Of a DNA stretch of 54,283 bases, positions 26,709-35,558 are shown piece after piece. Below the pieces are notes generated by a model. That model ran no database searches, was not told the origin of the DNA, and saw nothing but the letters and a program-made list of their open reading frames with translations. How positions within the stretch are numbered: the first letter of the stretch is position 1; every line of letters starts with the position of its first letter. The position numbers were made by a program, and so were the translations under genes. Origin of the DNA: Pyxidicoccus fallax (GTDB taxonomy: Bacteria; Myxococcota; Myxococcia; Myxococcales; Myxococcaceae); the NCBI RefSeq assembly GCF_012933655.1, contig NZ_JABBJJ010000042.1, positions 1 through 54,283 on the forward strand, given 5' to 3'.

Positions 26709-27797
26709 ATGTCTTCCAACGACCTGGCCACCCGGCTCGCTCGCACGACGCTCGAGCTGTGCCGCATTCCCAGCCCCATCACCCATGAGGGCCCCATCGC
26801 CGACCACGTCGAGCGCTGGGCGCTCCAGCACTTCAAGCGCGAGGAGGTCTTCCGCGTCGGGCATACGCTGCTCCTCGGACGCATCGAGGACTCGCGCCCC
26901 ACCGTGGCGCTCATCGGCCATCTCGACACCGTGCCCGCGCACCCCAGCGACCAGGGCCGTGAGCCCCGCATCGAGGGCGAGCGCGTCTTCGGGCTCGGCG
27001 CCTCCGACATGAAGGGCGGGCTCGCCGTCATGATGGCGCTGGCCGAGGACCTCCGGCGCGACACGCTCCCGGTCAACCTCGCGTTCCTCTTCTACGAGCG
27101 CGAGGAAGGGGCGTATGCGGAGAGCGGCCTCATTCCCCTCTTCGAGAAGCGCCCGGACCTCGCGCGCGTGAAGTTCGGCATCGCCATGGAGCCCACCGAC
27201 AGCGTGGTGCAGGTGGGCTGCGTCGGCTCCATGCAGGTGACGGTGCGCTTCACCGGGCGCAGCGCGCACTCGGCGCGGCCGTGGCAGGGGGAGAACGCCA
27301 TCCACAAGGCGGGCCCGTTCCTCGCGGAGCTGCTCGGCCGCCAGCGCGTGGAGGTCAACGTCGCCGGCTTCCCGTTCTACGAGGTCATCAACGCCACGCT
27401 CGCCAAGGGCGGCCGCGCGCGCAACGTCATCCCCGAGGCGTTCGAGTTGAATCTCAACTACCGCTTCGCGCCGGGGAAGAGCATCGCGCAGGCGAAGCAG
27501 GATGTGCTCGCGCTCGTCGCGGACCGCGCGGAGGTGGAGTTCACCGATGCGTCGCCCAGCGGCCCCGTGGTGGCCGGCAACCCGCTGTTCCAGAAGCTGA
27601 TGTCCCTCACAGGGTTGCCCGCCGCGTCCAAGCAGGCGTGGACGGACGTGGCCCGCTTCGGCGAGTGGGGCGTGGATGCCGTCAACTACGGCCCGGGTGA
27701 GACGGCCCAGGCACATCAGGCCAACGAGAGCGCGCCCATTCCTCCGCTGGCCGACGCGTACGAGAAGCTCGCCGCGTTCCTCAAGGGCGCGGGCTGA
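26709..27797 (+). CDS. dapE: M20-family deacylase, probable succinyl-diaminopimelate desuccinylase
   Basis: Removes succinate from N-succinyl-LL-diaminopimelate in lysine/peptidoglycan precursor synthesis. The 362-residue protein has the di-zinc M20 set: H71/D73 in GHLDTVPAH, D100 in GASDMKGGLAVMMALA, catalytic E132 and metal-binding E133 in YEREEGAY, and a later aspartate in the GVDAVNYGPGETAQAH region, with H716-type dimer histidine GRSAHSARPW. The start at 26709 is chosen because upstream in-frame sequence is a shadow of the ankyrin gene. Related M20 enzymes (ArgE, CPG2) are possible, but dapD 2.3 kb upstream in the same direction supports the DapE call. Confidence 0.88.
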   Translation: MSSNDLATRLARTTLELCRIPSPITHEGPIADHVERWALQHFKREEVFRVGHTLLLGRIEDSRPTVALIGHLDTVPAHPSDQGREPRIEGERVFGLGASDMKGGLAVMMALAEDLRRDTLPVNLAFLFYEREEGAYAESGLIPLFEKRPDLARVKFGIAMEPTDSVVQVGCVGSMQVTVRFTGRSAHSARPWQGENAIHKAGPFLAELLGRQRVEVNVAGFPFYEVINATLAKGGRARNVIPEAFELNLNYRFAPGKSIAQAKQDVLALVADRAEVEFTDASPSGPVVAGNPLFQKLMSLTGLPAASKQAWTDVARFGEWGVDAVNYGPGETAQAHQANESAPIPPLADAYEKLAAFLKGAG

Positions 27798-28041
27798 CGG
27801 AGGGCGGCGGGTTGTCTGGTCTGCTCGGCCCGAGTTGAAGAGGACCTGGCGCTCCATCCGTTCGGGCCAGTGGGGCCTGGCGCTTCCTGCGTTGACTCAT
27901 GGCAGGGAGCGCCTGGGATTCGCGTCGGCCCGGGGCCATGAGTGCTGACGGCGCGGCCATTCCAGGTACGTGCGTCCATTCGGCCCGCCTCGCCAACCCG
28001 GGGGCAGTCATGCCCTTCGCAATGGGCATACAATCCCGGTC

Positions 28042-29196
28042 ATGTCGTTGAACCCTCCCGTGGCCGCGCCGTCCCCGCTCCCCCGCGTCGCATCGGTGGA
28101 CCCACGCGTCGCGGTCTCCCGGCGCTGGCTCGGGCCCGCGTTGGTGTTCGCGGGATACACGGTGCTGACGCTCGTCTATGGCGCGCAGCTCTCCGTCTAC
28201 CGCGCTTCGAAGGGCGAGCCCGCGAGCTTCGGGGAGTCGCTGCTGCTCGGTGCGGTCGAGTGGTACAGCTGGGCCCCGCTCACCCCCCTCATCCTCGCCG
28301 TCGCCCGCCGTGTGCACGCCACCGGGCGGTCCTGGCCCGTCCAGCTCGCGCTCCACCTGCCGGCCGCGCTCCTCTTCGCCATGGTGCACCTGGCCCTGCA
28401 CGCGGGCCTGCGTCAGCTCCTCCTCGCGCCCGAGGGCGGATGGTCGGCGGCCTGGACGTACTTCGGCTGGCTGGTGTCGAAGACCACCGACTTCGACGTG
28501 CTCATCTACCTCTCCGTGGTGGGGGCGTACGCGGCCCTGCGGTCCTCGCAGCGGATGCGGGAGGAGGCCGTGCGCGCCTCGCAGCTGGAGGCGCAGCTCG
28601 CGCAGGCGCAGCTCCAGCTGCTGCGCAACCAGCTCCGTCCGCACTTCCTCTTCAACACGCTGCACGCCATCTCCGCCCTCATGCACCGCGATGTGAATGC
28701 CGCGGACCGCATGGTGGGCCAGCTCAGCGAGTTGCTGCGCGCCAGCCTGGAACGCGACGGGCGCCACGAGGTGCCCCTCTCAGAGGAGCTGGAGCTGCTC
28801 GCGCCCTATCTCGACATCGAGCGCACCCGCTTCTCTGACCGGCTCCAGGTGGACGTGGAGGTGGCGCCGGAGGTGCGCGACGCGCTCGTGCCGCCGCTGC
28901 TGCTCCAACCCTTGGTGGAGAACGCCATCCGTCATGGCATCGCTCCACGCCGTGGACCCGGGCGGGTGTGGGTCCGCGCCGCTCGCGCCGGTGAGAGGTT
29001 GTCGGTGGAGGTCCGTGACGACGGAGTGGGGCCGCCCTCGGGACCCGAGGGGCTGCGCGAGGGCATCGGCCTGGGCGGCACCCGGAGCCGGCTGGAGAAG
29101 CTCTATGGCGCCTCGCAGACGCTGACGGTGGAGGCCAATACGCCGCGCGGGTGCGTCGTGTCCCTGTCACTGCCGTACCGGAGTGCCCGGTCATGA
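28042..29196 (+). CDS. LytS/YehU-type sensor histidine kinase
   Basis: A 384-residue inner-membrane sensor. Four membrane segments (about 30-50, 68-88, 103-125, 150-168) are followed by a coiled coil and the His_kinase (LytS-type) domain, with the phosphorylated H201 in LRPHFLFNTLHAIS. The HATPase has PLVENAIRHG and the glycine-rich GIGLGGTRSRLEKLYG. ATG 28042 is chosen over 27970, whose product would begin with a Pro/Arg-rich stretch. The stop overlaps the next start as ATGA, so this kinase and the LytTR regulator are translated together. The signal is unknown. Confidence 0.92.
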   Translation: MSLNPPVAAPSPLPRVASVDPRVAVSRRWLGPALVFAGYTVLTLVYGAQLSVYRASKGEPASFGESLLLGAVEWYSWAPLTPLILAVARRVHATGRSWPVQLALHLPAALLFAMVHLALHAGLRQLLLAPEGGWSAAWTYFGWLVSKTTDFDVLIYLSVVGAYAALRSSQRMREEAVRASQLEAQLAQAQLQLLRNQLRPHFLFNTLHAISALMHRDVNAADRMVGQLSELLRASLERDGRHEVPLSEELELLAPYLDIERTRFSDRLQVDVEVAPEVRDALVPPLLLQPLVENAIRHGIAPRRGPGRVWVRAARAGERLSVEVRDDGVGPPSGPEGLREGIGLGGTRSRLEKLYGASQTLTVEANTPRGCVVSLSLPYRSARS

Positions 29197-29957
29197 GCAT
29201 CCGCACCCTCATCGTCGACGACGAGCCCCTGGCCCGCGAGCGGCTGCGCGCCCTGCTGGCCCCGGAGACGGACCTGCACCCGCTGGCCGAGTGTGGCGAT
29301 GGCCAGGAGGCGCTCTCCTTCATCACCCGCGAGCGCCCCGCGCTGGTGTTCCTCGACGTGGAGATGCCGGAGCTGGATGGCTTCGGCGTGCTCGCGGAGA
29401 CGGCGGTGATGCCGCCGCCCGTGGTCGTCTTCGTCACCGCCCATCCCCAGCACGCGGTGCGCGCCTTCGACTCCGCCGCGGTGGATTACCTCCTCAAGCC
29501 CTTCACCGTGGAGCGCTTCCAGCGCACCCTCGCCCGCGTCCGCGAGCGGCTGGCCGCGCCTCCGGTGGACCTGCGCCAGCAACTCCAGCACCTGCTCCGA
29601 GAGCTGCGCCCGGCCGCCCCCACCCCCGACCGTCTGGTGGTGAAGTCCGGTGCCCAGACGCTGCTGGTCCCGGTGGAGGACATCGACTGGGTGGAGTCCG
29701 CCGGCAACTACGTCACCCTGCACGTGGGCCGCGAGGAGCACCTGCTGCGCGAGACGATGGCGGAGCTGGAGGCCCGGCTCGCCTCGCGCCGCTTCGCTCG
29801 TATCCACCGCTCGGTGCTCGTCAACGTGGACCGCATCCACTCCCTGAGCCCCACGCTGTCCGGCGACCACCGGCTGGTGCTGCGCGACGGGCAGGAGCTG
29901 ACGCTGAGCCGGACGTACCGTGCCCGGCTGGAGCAGGTGCTCGGTCACCCGCTGTAG
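29193..29957 (+). CDS. LytTR-family response regulator
   Basis: A 254-residue transcription regulator, partner of the upstream kinase. The receiver domain spans residues 1-115: D9/D10 in LIVDDEPLAR, phosphorylated D55 in FLDVEMPELDGFG, T/S switch in FVTAHPQHAVRAF and K in VDYLLKPF. The LytTR DNA-binding domain occupies about 145-250, with VEDIDWVESAGNYVTLHVG, FARIHRSVLVNVDRI and LRDGQELTLSRTYRARLEQ. The ATG shares four bases with the stop of the kinase. The target promoter is not obvious, though the TPR lipoprotein gene follows 121 bp downstream. Confidence 0.94.
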   Translation: MSIRTLIVDDEPLARERLRALLAPETDLHPLAECGDGQEALSFITRERPALVFLDVEMPELDGFGVLAETAVMPPPVVVFVTAHPQHAVRAFDSAAVDYLLKPFTVERFQRTLARVRERLAAPPVDLRQQLQHLLRELRPAAPTPDRLVVKSGAQTLLVPVEDIDWVESAGNYVTLHVGREEHLLRETMAELEARLASRRFARIHRSVLVNVDRIHSLSPTLSGDHRLVLRDGQELTLSRTYRARLEQVLGHPL

Positions 29958-30078
29958 GCCTCCCGCGTTCCGTCCCTCCGGCATCGCGGCTCGTCCCTTC
30001 CTCCCGCGACTCATCCCATCGCCGCCCCAGTCCTCCGACGCCCCTCTACCTTTCCTCTCGACTTCAGGGGAGGAACAC

Positions 30079-31230
30079 ATGCGGCACATCATCTGGGTGG
30101 GATTGCTGGGACTCATCACGGCCTGCGCGGCCGGGAGGGCGGAGCAGGGCGGTACGCGCGCGGCGGCGGAGCCATCTTCGTTCGCCACATCCGCCGTCAC
30201 CGTCATGCAGGCGTATGACCTGGACAGCCGCTTCGGTGACGCGGCGAGCCTGGGACGCTTCGCCATCGAGCGAACCCGCCTGCTGAAGGACACCCCCGGT
30301 GAGGCACGCCTCCAGGTCGAGCTGGGCCGCGTCCTCTCCCGCCAGCTCCGTCACGAGCCCGGCGTCGACGAGGCGGAGGTGGTCGCCATCCTCCAGCGCG
30401 CCCGCCAGCTCGCCGAGGCCTCGAATCACCCGGGCGTGCTGGCCGCGGCACTCGATGCGGAGGGCATGTACCACTACTTCAACAAGCTGCTCGCCGGGCG
30501 TGGAGAGTGGGCGCCCATCGTAGCCCTCTTCGAACGCTCCGCCGCGCTGGCCGAGCAGGCCGGCGACTCGCGCGGGCTCTCCGAGGCCCTCTTCCACCTG
30601 GGCCTCACGCAGCAGTTCCAGGGCAACGCGGTCCGCGCACGGGAAGTCTACGAGCGCTCCCTCGCCGTCGCGCGCGGAGCGGGGGACGCCCTCATGCAGT
30701 CCTACAACCTGCGGCACCTGGCCGGCCTCGCCGAGAAGCGCGGCGACCTGGACACGGCGCTCGCGCAGCACCGCGAGTGCCTGCGCCTGCGCGAGCAGGT
30801 GGGCTTCCACACCGGCCAGATTTTCGCGCTCATCGCCGTGGCCCATGTCCTCACCCTGCGCGAGCCCCAGGGCGACGAGGCGCTCCCCACCGCCCAGCGC
30901 GCCCTGCGCATGGCGGAGGAGCGCAAGGACCCCGCCGCCACGCGCGAGTCGCTGGCCATGCTCGGCCGCGTCCACCTGCGCCGCGGCGACGGCGCCTCCG
31001 CGCTCCCGCACCTGGAGCAGGCCATGGCCAACGCCGAGTCCCACCAGGACTGGCTCTCGCTCGTGGAGATGCTGCTCGACTCCGCTCGCGCTCATGCCCT
31101 GCGGGGCGAGAAGGCCCACGTCGAGACACAGGTGCGGCGCGCCTTCTCGCTGGCGACCGGGAAGGGACTCACCGTCGTGCTCGGAGACGTGGAGCAGCTC
31201 GGCCGCGAGCACGGCATCGCGCTGCGCTGA
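30079..31230 (+). CDS. TPR-repeat lipoprotein
   Basis: A 383-residue lipoprotein with a clean signal (MRHIIWVGLLGLITAC, lipobox ITAC). The ribosome site GGGGAGGA precedes ATG 30079 by about six bases. From about residue 120 to 360 there are at least five to six tetratricopeptide-type helices: LSEALFHLGLTQQFQGNAVR, AREVYERSLAVARGAGDALM, YNLRHLAGLAEKRGDLDTAL and SLAMLGRVHLRRGDGASALP. TPRs act as protein-binding scaffolds. It follows the LytTR pair closely and may be its target or an output component. Its binding partner is unknown. Confidence 0.87.
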   Translation: MRHIIWVGLLGLITACAAGRAEQGGTRAAAEPSSFATSAVTVMQAYDLDSRFGDAASLGRFAIERTRLLKDTPGEARLQVELGRVLSRQLRHEPGVDEAEVVAILQRARQLAEASNHPGVLAAALDAEGMYHYFNKLLAGRGEWAPIVALFERSAALAEQAGDSRGLSEALFHLGLTQQFQGNAVRAREVYERSLAVARGAGDALMQSYNLRHLAGLAEKRGDLDTALAQHRECLRLREQVGFHTGQIFALIAVAHVLTLREPQGDEALPTAQRALRMAEERKDPAATRESLAMLGRVHLRRGDGASALPHLEQAMANAESHQDWLSLVEMLLDSARAHALRGEKAHVETQVRRAFSLATGKGLTVVLGDVEQLGREHGIALR

Positions 31231-31357
31231 GGCTCCAACGCGCGTGGCATTCGTCCGCTGTCGTTCATCTGTTCCGGGGGCGGATTCACTGCGGGTGAGC
31301 GAATGGGCGTACGCTTCCCGTGCATTGCCCGCAGCCCCCTTTCACTGGAGCAGATGA

Positions 31358-31741
31358 ATGGCTTTCCCAACCGCCGTGAACTCGCAGATTACCGACGCCG
31401 TGACCCAACCCACCACCGGCGTGACGGCCCCCACGCGGCGCCGCACCACCCGCAAGGCCTCCACGCGCGCCGGCGGTGTGCGGAAGGGCGCGCGCAAGGC
31501 CTCCGCGAAGCGCACGGCCACCGGTGGAACGGTCGCTCGGGTCAAGAAGGCCGCGGGCAAGGTGGGCGCTCGCGCCAAGAAGGCCCTGCGCGCCATCGGC
31601 GGCGCCCGGAAGGCGACGACCCGGAAGACGGGCACGGCTGGGCGGACGGCTCGCAAGACGGGCACCACGCCTCGTGGCACCGGCCGCACCGCGGTCCGTA
31701 GCACCTCGCGCGCGACGACCCGGCGCACCCCGCGCAAGTAG
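31358..31741 (+). CDS. Histone-H1-like very basic protein
   Basis: A 127-residue protein with about 35 Arg/Lys and almost no acidic residues (D13 only). From residue 25 on it is built of A/K/R/T/G-rich segments such as RKGARKASAKRT, ARVKKAAGKVGARAKKALRA and TTRKTGTAGRTARKTGT, similar to the tails of eukaryotic H1 and bacterial HC1/HC2-like or HMGA-like DNA-binding proteins. The N-terminal 24 residues are uncharged. Probably nucleoid-associated and DNA-binding; this is inferred from composition. The ribosome site (TGGAG) is acceptable. The frame holds to a proper stop and converges on a lipoprotein gene across two large hairpins. Confidence 0.8.
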   Translation: MAFPTAVNSQITDAVTQPTTGVTAPTRRRTTRKASTRAGGVRKGARKASAKRTATGGTVARVKKAAGKVGARAKKALRAIGGARKATTRKTGTAGRTARKTGTTPRGTGRTAVRSTSRATTRRTPRK

Positions 31742-31843
31742 GGCGACCCCGCGATTCCCTCGGGCACCTGACGGCGCTCCGATGTGTCTGTGCCTCGGAG
31801 CAGGACCGAAGGGGCCGCGCCCTCCCAGGCCATGAAAAGCAAG

Positions 31844-31891
31844 GAGGGCCACGGGGCCGCGGACTGCCTGCCGCGGACCCTCGTGGCCCTC
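31844..31891. terminator. Long inverted repeat downstream of the basic protein gene
   Basis: Arms GAGGGCCACG/CGTGGCCCTC and CCGCGG/CCGCGG separated by a GGG/ACCCT step, with an eight-base loop. With the second hairpin at 31901-31923 it separates two convergent genes. No T-run; probably transcription termination on both strands. Confidence 0.6.
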
Positions 31892-31900
31892 GAACACGCG

Positions 31901-31923
31901 CGGGCGCTCCGTGGGAGCGCCCG
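31901..31923. terminator. Perfect 10-bp hairpin, loop GTG
   Basis: CGGGCGCTCC and GGAGCGCCCG with a GTG loop. It lies only 13 bp before the stop of the minus-strand lipoprotein, so it is best placed to end that gene. Confidence 0.6.
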
Positions 31924-31936
31924 ACGTCTCAGCCGA

Positions 31937-33214
31937 CTACTTCACCAGGATGCCCGCCGAGAAGCTGTCCGACAGCGAGTCCACGGAGGCGTTCGCCGTC
32001 ACCCGGCACGCGGCGCTCGAGGACGGCGCGGTCCAGCTGTAGATCGAGTAGCACTGGTTGGGGCTCGGGCACGAGTCGTACACCTTCAGCACGGTGCCGC
32101 AGGTGACGTCCAGGTTCGTGGTCCGGCTGCTCAGACCGGCGCTGGTGCCGTAGTAGGTGGAGAACTCGAGTTCGTACGTCTCGCCGGCGCGCACGGTCGG
32201 CAGATTGGCCGCGCTGCTGCTGCGGTAGATATACGAGTACGGGAGTTCCGGGTAGTTGGAGATGGAGATGGAGGCGACGATGGGACGGGGGATGTACTCA
32301 CCGTTCACCTGGACGCCGCCGGAGCCCGCGCCGTCGTTCGGGAAGACGACCACCGTCACGGAGTCCGTCACCGCCTGGCCGCGCGAGACCACGCTGACGG
32401 CGAGGTTGCAGGCCCCCGGCACGGAGGCGGTGAACGTCGTCGTCGCGGCGTTGCGGTCCGCGAAGCCGCCACCGCAGTCCGCGTGCCACAGGTAGCTCAG
32501 CGGGTCGCCGTCCAGGTCCACCGCGTCCACCGACAAGGTGACGGGCTGGTTGACGATGGTGCTCGTGTTGGAGACCGTCAGCGCGCGGATGATGGGCGCG
32601 ATGTCCGGCTGGTTCTCCGGCGGGGTCAGGTCATAGATGCGCAGGCTGACGCCCGTCGTCGTGTTGGCCACGATGTTGGTCGTCGCGCTACCCGTGGCCA
32701 CCAGCGTCAGCGCGGTGGAGCTGCCCGCGTCGAACGACGGCCACGGACCGGCGTCGAAGGACGGACCGGCGTCGAAGGACGAGCCCGCGTCGAAGGACGA
32801 GCCCGCGTCGAAGATGCCGCCGTCGAAGGACGGACCCGCGTCGAACGAGCCCGCGTCGAAGGCGCCGCCGTCAAAAGGGCCTCCGTCAAAGGGGCCGCCG
32901 TCCGGCGTGTTGGAGACGTAGGCATAGCCGTTGGCGGTCAGCGTCTGGGGGCCCACCGGCAGCACCAGCGTTCCCGTGAAGGTGCCCGCGTCGGCGTTGT
33001 ACAGCAGCTCCTTGGAGATGTTGGCAGGCTGCGCCGTCACCACGACGGAATGGAGCTGATAGGCCGCCAGCCCCTTCACGGAGACCTCGGCCGCGCCCTC
33101 GATGTCGGGCTGCTGCTGCGGATTCTCTTCCGTGCCGCCCCCTGGTGAGCAGGCCGCCATCAGCGCGCTCAAGCCGACCAGCGCGCCGGCGACAAGCGTG
33201 AACCTCTTCGACAT
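31937..33214 (-). CDS. Lipoprotein with FDAG/FDGG tetrapeptide tract and Ig/PKD-like domain
   Basis: A 425-residue surface lipoprotein: MSKRFTLVAGALVGLSALMA followed by C22 (lipobox LMAAC), with a strong ribosome site (GGAGGAGAA) before ATG 33214. Residues 105-166 are a low-complexity tract of FDGG/FDAG units with PS, SS or I spacers. Residues about 205-290 resemble an Ig/PKD-type domain (NQPVTLSVDAVDLDGDPLSY, LWHADCGGGFADRNAATTTF). The last 130 residues, with paired cysteines (LDVTCGTVLKVYDSCPSPNQ, SAACRVTANASVDSLSDSFS), look beta-rich. Function unknown; the Asp/Gly tract may bind calcium. Confidence 0.8.
   Translation of the reverse strand: MSKRFTLVAGALVGLSALMAACSPGGGTEENPQQQPDIEGAAEVSVKGLAAYQLHSVVVTAQPANISKELLYNADAGTFTGTLVLPVGPQTLTANGYAYVSNTPDGGPFDGGPFDGGAFDAGSFDAGPSFDGGIFDAGSSFDAGSSFDAGPSFDAGPWPSFDAGSSTALTLVATGSATTNIVANTTTGVSLRIYDLTPPENQPDIAPIIRALTVSNTSTIVNQPVTLSVDAVDLDGDPLSYLWHADCGGGFADRNAATTTFTASVPGACNLAVSVVSRGQAVTDSVTVVVFPNDGAGSGGVQVNGEYIPRPIVASISISNYPELPYSYIYRSSSAANLPTVRAGETYELEFSTYYGTSAGLSSRTTNLDVTCGTVLKVYDSCPSPNQCYSIYSWTAPSSSAACRVTANASVDSLSDSFSAGILVK
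32717..32902 (-). repeat. FDAG/FDGG low-complexity coding tract
   Basis: About 13 units with core TTCGACGCGGG (minus strand) encode FDAG or FDGG (residues 105-166). Synonymous changes are few, so recent expansion is likely. The tract lies between the lipid anchor region and the Ig-like domain and probably acts as a flexible spacer. Confidence 0.8.
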
Positions 33215-33381
33215 GGATTTCTCCTCCACTTGGGATGTGCCGGCGAGCGCCTCCCCAAAAAAGGCGGTCGCGGCACACGTGCTTCTCGTGGAGGAGAACG
33301 ACGCCTGTCCAGTCCGGTCGCAGGATTCTCGAGCGCGGAGAGGCCCGCAGGTGGGTTCCCGGTGACCCACCCGCGAGCGGG

Positions 33382-34962
33382 TCAGCGCTTGAGGCGGAAG
33401 AGGAAGACGTCGCTGCGGGCGGCGAAGCGGCGGCCCAGGCCGAGGTCGCTGTCCCGGTCCGTATGTCCGAAGAGGATGGCGTCGCCATCCGGGAGCACGC
33501 CGACGAAGGGCATGGCCTCCACGCCGAACAGCTCGCCGCGGGCCTCGGGCGGGTCGGAGAGGTACATGCGCGTGGCCAACGCCCCGCCGTTGGAGCCGTA
33601 GCGGATGGCCACGGGCTGCGCGGAGCCCATGCCGTCCGAGCCGGCCACGCCGTCCTCGATGCGGTTGTAGGTGAAGCCCGCCAGCACGAGGTCGCCCGAG
33701 GGCTCCACCGCGAGCGCGCCCACCTGGAGTCCGTCGCCCAGGTGGCGGGCCCAGCGCTCCTCACCCCCGGGACGCGCGGCGACGAGGAAGGGGCTGATGC
33801 GGTACGGGTGTCCCTGGAGCTTGCGGCCCGCCCAGTCCACGGTGCCGAGGAAGGAGCCGGTGGCCACCACCGCGCCCTGTCCGTCCACGCCCACGTCGCT
33901 CACGGTGCCCTGGGCCTGGCGCAGTGCCTTGGCCCAGGTGAGCGCGCCGTCCTGATAGACGGCGAGGAAGGGGCTGCCGTCCCGGGTGGACTCCGCGCGC
34001 TGGCTGCCGAAGCGCACCGCGCCCACGTAGCGCCCGCCCACCGCCAGCCGCCCGCGGGCATCCACCGCGAGGGTGGTCAGCTCGACGCGGTCCTCGTCCC
34101 CCTCGGGCCGGCCGATGCGCAGGGCCCCTTCGGCGCGGCCCTCCGTCGAGTACGTCACCACCACGGCACCGGAGCCACGCGCGCCGTCGCCGAAGTCCGC
34201 GGTGCCGGAGGAGTTGAAGGCCACCAGCGCTCGGCCCTGGGCGTCCACGGTGAGGTCCACCACGGTGAGGCCCGGGCCCCGGGGCGTGCTGGCCCAGAGG
34301 AGGTTGCCGTTCGAATCCAATCGCGCGACGAAGGCGCCGTCGCCCAGCTCGCGCGTCTCGAAGTCCAGCAGGCCCTCCACGTTGCCGGCCAGGAAGACGC
34401 CGCCCGTGGAGTCCGGAGCGATGCGGGCGCTCACGCTGGCGCGCAGCTCCGCGGGCGTCTCCGGCGCGCGCACCTCGAAGGTCCGCTGCCAGCGCGTCTC
34501 GCCCGCCGCCGAGCGCCGGGTGACGACGAGCCGCACGCGGTCATCCGTGGGTTGACGGGTGTGCATGTCATCGATGCCCTGGACGGTGGCGGTGAGGATG
34601 TCGCCACTCGCGTCCAGCGCCGCGTCCAGCGCCAGGTCGTCCTGCGGGGTGCCCTCACGCACCTGCCACAGGGTGCTGCCCGGGCCCGGCGGAGGCGGGG
34701 GCGGCTGCTCCTGTTGGGGCTGTTCGTTCGTGTCCGGCGGCTCTTCGTCGGGGACTTCGCCGACGGGGGGCGGCGGAGCCTCGCCGTCCGTCACGGGCGG
34801 CTCCGGTGCCGGGGCGCATTCCGCCGCCGACATGTCCTCGCAGCCCCCGGTGGCGGGAGGGTCGTGCGCCTCGCCGCCACTGCTGCAGCCCGTCACCACT
34901 CCCAGCCACCCCAGCACCGTCGCGCCCACGACGGTCCGGAACCCACGCCACCCCAGACGCAT
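33382..34962 (-). CDS. Lipoprotein with Pro/Glu linker and beta-propeller-like repeats
   Basis: A 526-residue lipoprotein starting MRLGWRGFRTVVGATVLGWL, lipobox VVTGC (C26 or nearby), behind GGAGGGGG. A linker rich in Pro and Glu spans residues 50-95. The rest repeats a pattern of about 45-50 residues, with segments such as DDLALDAALDASGDILTATV, VVDLTVDAQGRALVAFNSSG, and LTTLAVDARGRLAVGGRYVG. This resembles a SBBP/NHL-type beta-propeller, and DGDAILFGHTDRDSDLG at the end fits the last blade. The upstream ATG at 34998 is in frame but lacks a signal-like start. No enzymatic motif; a binding or adhesive function is inferred. Confidence 0.8.
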   Translation of the reverse strand: MRLGWRGFRTVVGATVLGWLGVVTGCSSGGEAHDPPATGGCEDMSAAECAPAPEPPVTDGEAPPPPVGEVPDEEPPDTNEQPQQEQPPPPPPGPGSTLWQVREGTPQDDLALDAALDASGDILTATVQGIDDMHTRQPTDDRVRLVVTRRSAAGETRWQRTFEVRAPETPAELRASVSARIAPDSTGGVFLAGNVEGLLDFETRELGDGAFVARLDSNGNLLWASTPRGPGLTVVDLTVDAQGRALVAFNSSGTADFGDGARGSGAVVVTYSTEGRAEGALRIGRPEGDEDRVELTTLAVDARGRLAVGGRYVGAVRFGSQRAESTRDGSPFLAVYQDGALTWAKALRQAQGTVSDVGVDGQGAVVATGSFLGTVDWAGRKLQGHPYRISPFLVAARPGGEERWARHLGDGLQVGALAVEPSGDLVLAGFTYNRIEDGVAGSDGMGSAQPVAIRYGSNGGALATRMYLSDPPEARGELFGVEAMPFVGVLPDGDAILFGHTDRDSDLGLGRRFAARSDVFLFRLKR

Positions 34963-35393
34963 GATGAAAACCCCCTCCACCGAGTGGAGGGTCCGCATGG
35001 TGCCCGGTGCCAGCAACAGGGTGTACGGCGTCTGCCCGCCTGGCCGCCCCGATGCGCAAGGGGCTTCACGCCGGTGGGAAATCGCGTGCCCTCGCGCGCT
35101 CCCCGTGACGCCACACCCGAGGGCCACGCGCTACCCACCGAGAGGGGCGTGTGGCGCGGCGTGGAGCGCGGAGTCCTCCCCGGTGCCATGGGTGCGGGGT
35201 GGAGGGGGCTCTTCCACGGCAGGGGGCTTCCGACAGGGCAGGACGGGCCATCACTCATGGCGCGGTGGGGAGTCGCACGCGGTTGCCTGCGCGGATGTCC
35301 ATTGAGGACCTCCATCGGGGCGCCGGACCCCGCCAGCGGCGCTCGGGCGGCGAGGCCGCCGCTCACGGACCGGCGAGGACCCGGCGAGCCCAC

Positions 35394-35416
35394 GCGGAAT
35401 GGAAGTTCCGTTCCGG
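35394..35416 (+). repeat. Palindromic repeat copy 1
   Basis: A 23-bp near-palindrome with arms GCGGAA-T-GGAA and TTCC-G-TTCCGG around one central G. The outermost base of the right arm differs from the other copies (G for C). Located 143 bp past the SNF2 stop. Orientation on the plus strand is defined by T at position 7. Confidence 0.8.
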
Positions 35417-35446
35417 GGGGGGGCGGCCCGGGGGCTGGCAGGCCAC

Positions 35447-35469
35447 GCGGAATGGAAGTTCCGTTCCGC
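35447..35469 (+). repeat. Palindromic repeat copy 2
   Basis: Same 23-bp unit with fully matched outer arms GCGGAA/TTCCGC; flanking C and G extend the dyad to 25 bp. It starts 53 bp after the start of copy 1, same orientation. Confidence 0.85.
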
Positions 35470-35558
35470 GAATGCCTCGGGAACGGGCCTATGCCCCCTT
35501 CCTGTTCGTGCGGGTCGAGGTGGCTCCGCGCGCGGTACGGGCTCCTCCGCGTCCTGAT

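Larger units (their letters stand above)
34963..35558. other. Intergenic stretch without a convincing gene
   Basis: About 600 bp between the lipoprotein start and the SNF2 stop. All frames are open in places because of the G+C content, but none has a ribosome site or family-like protein. The only clear structure is two copies of the palindromic repeat at 35394 and 35447. Confidence 0.6.
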
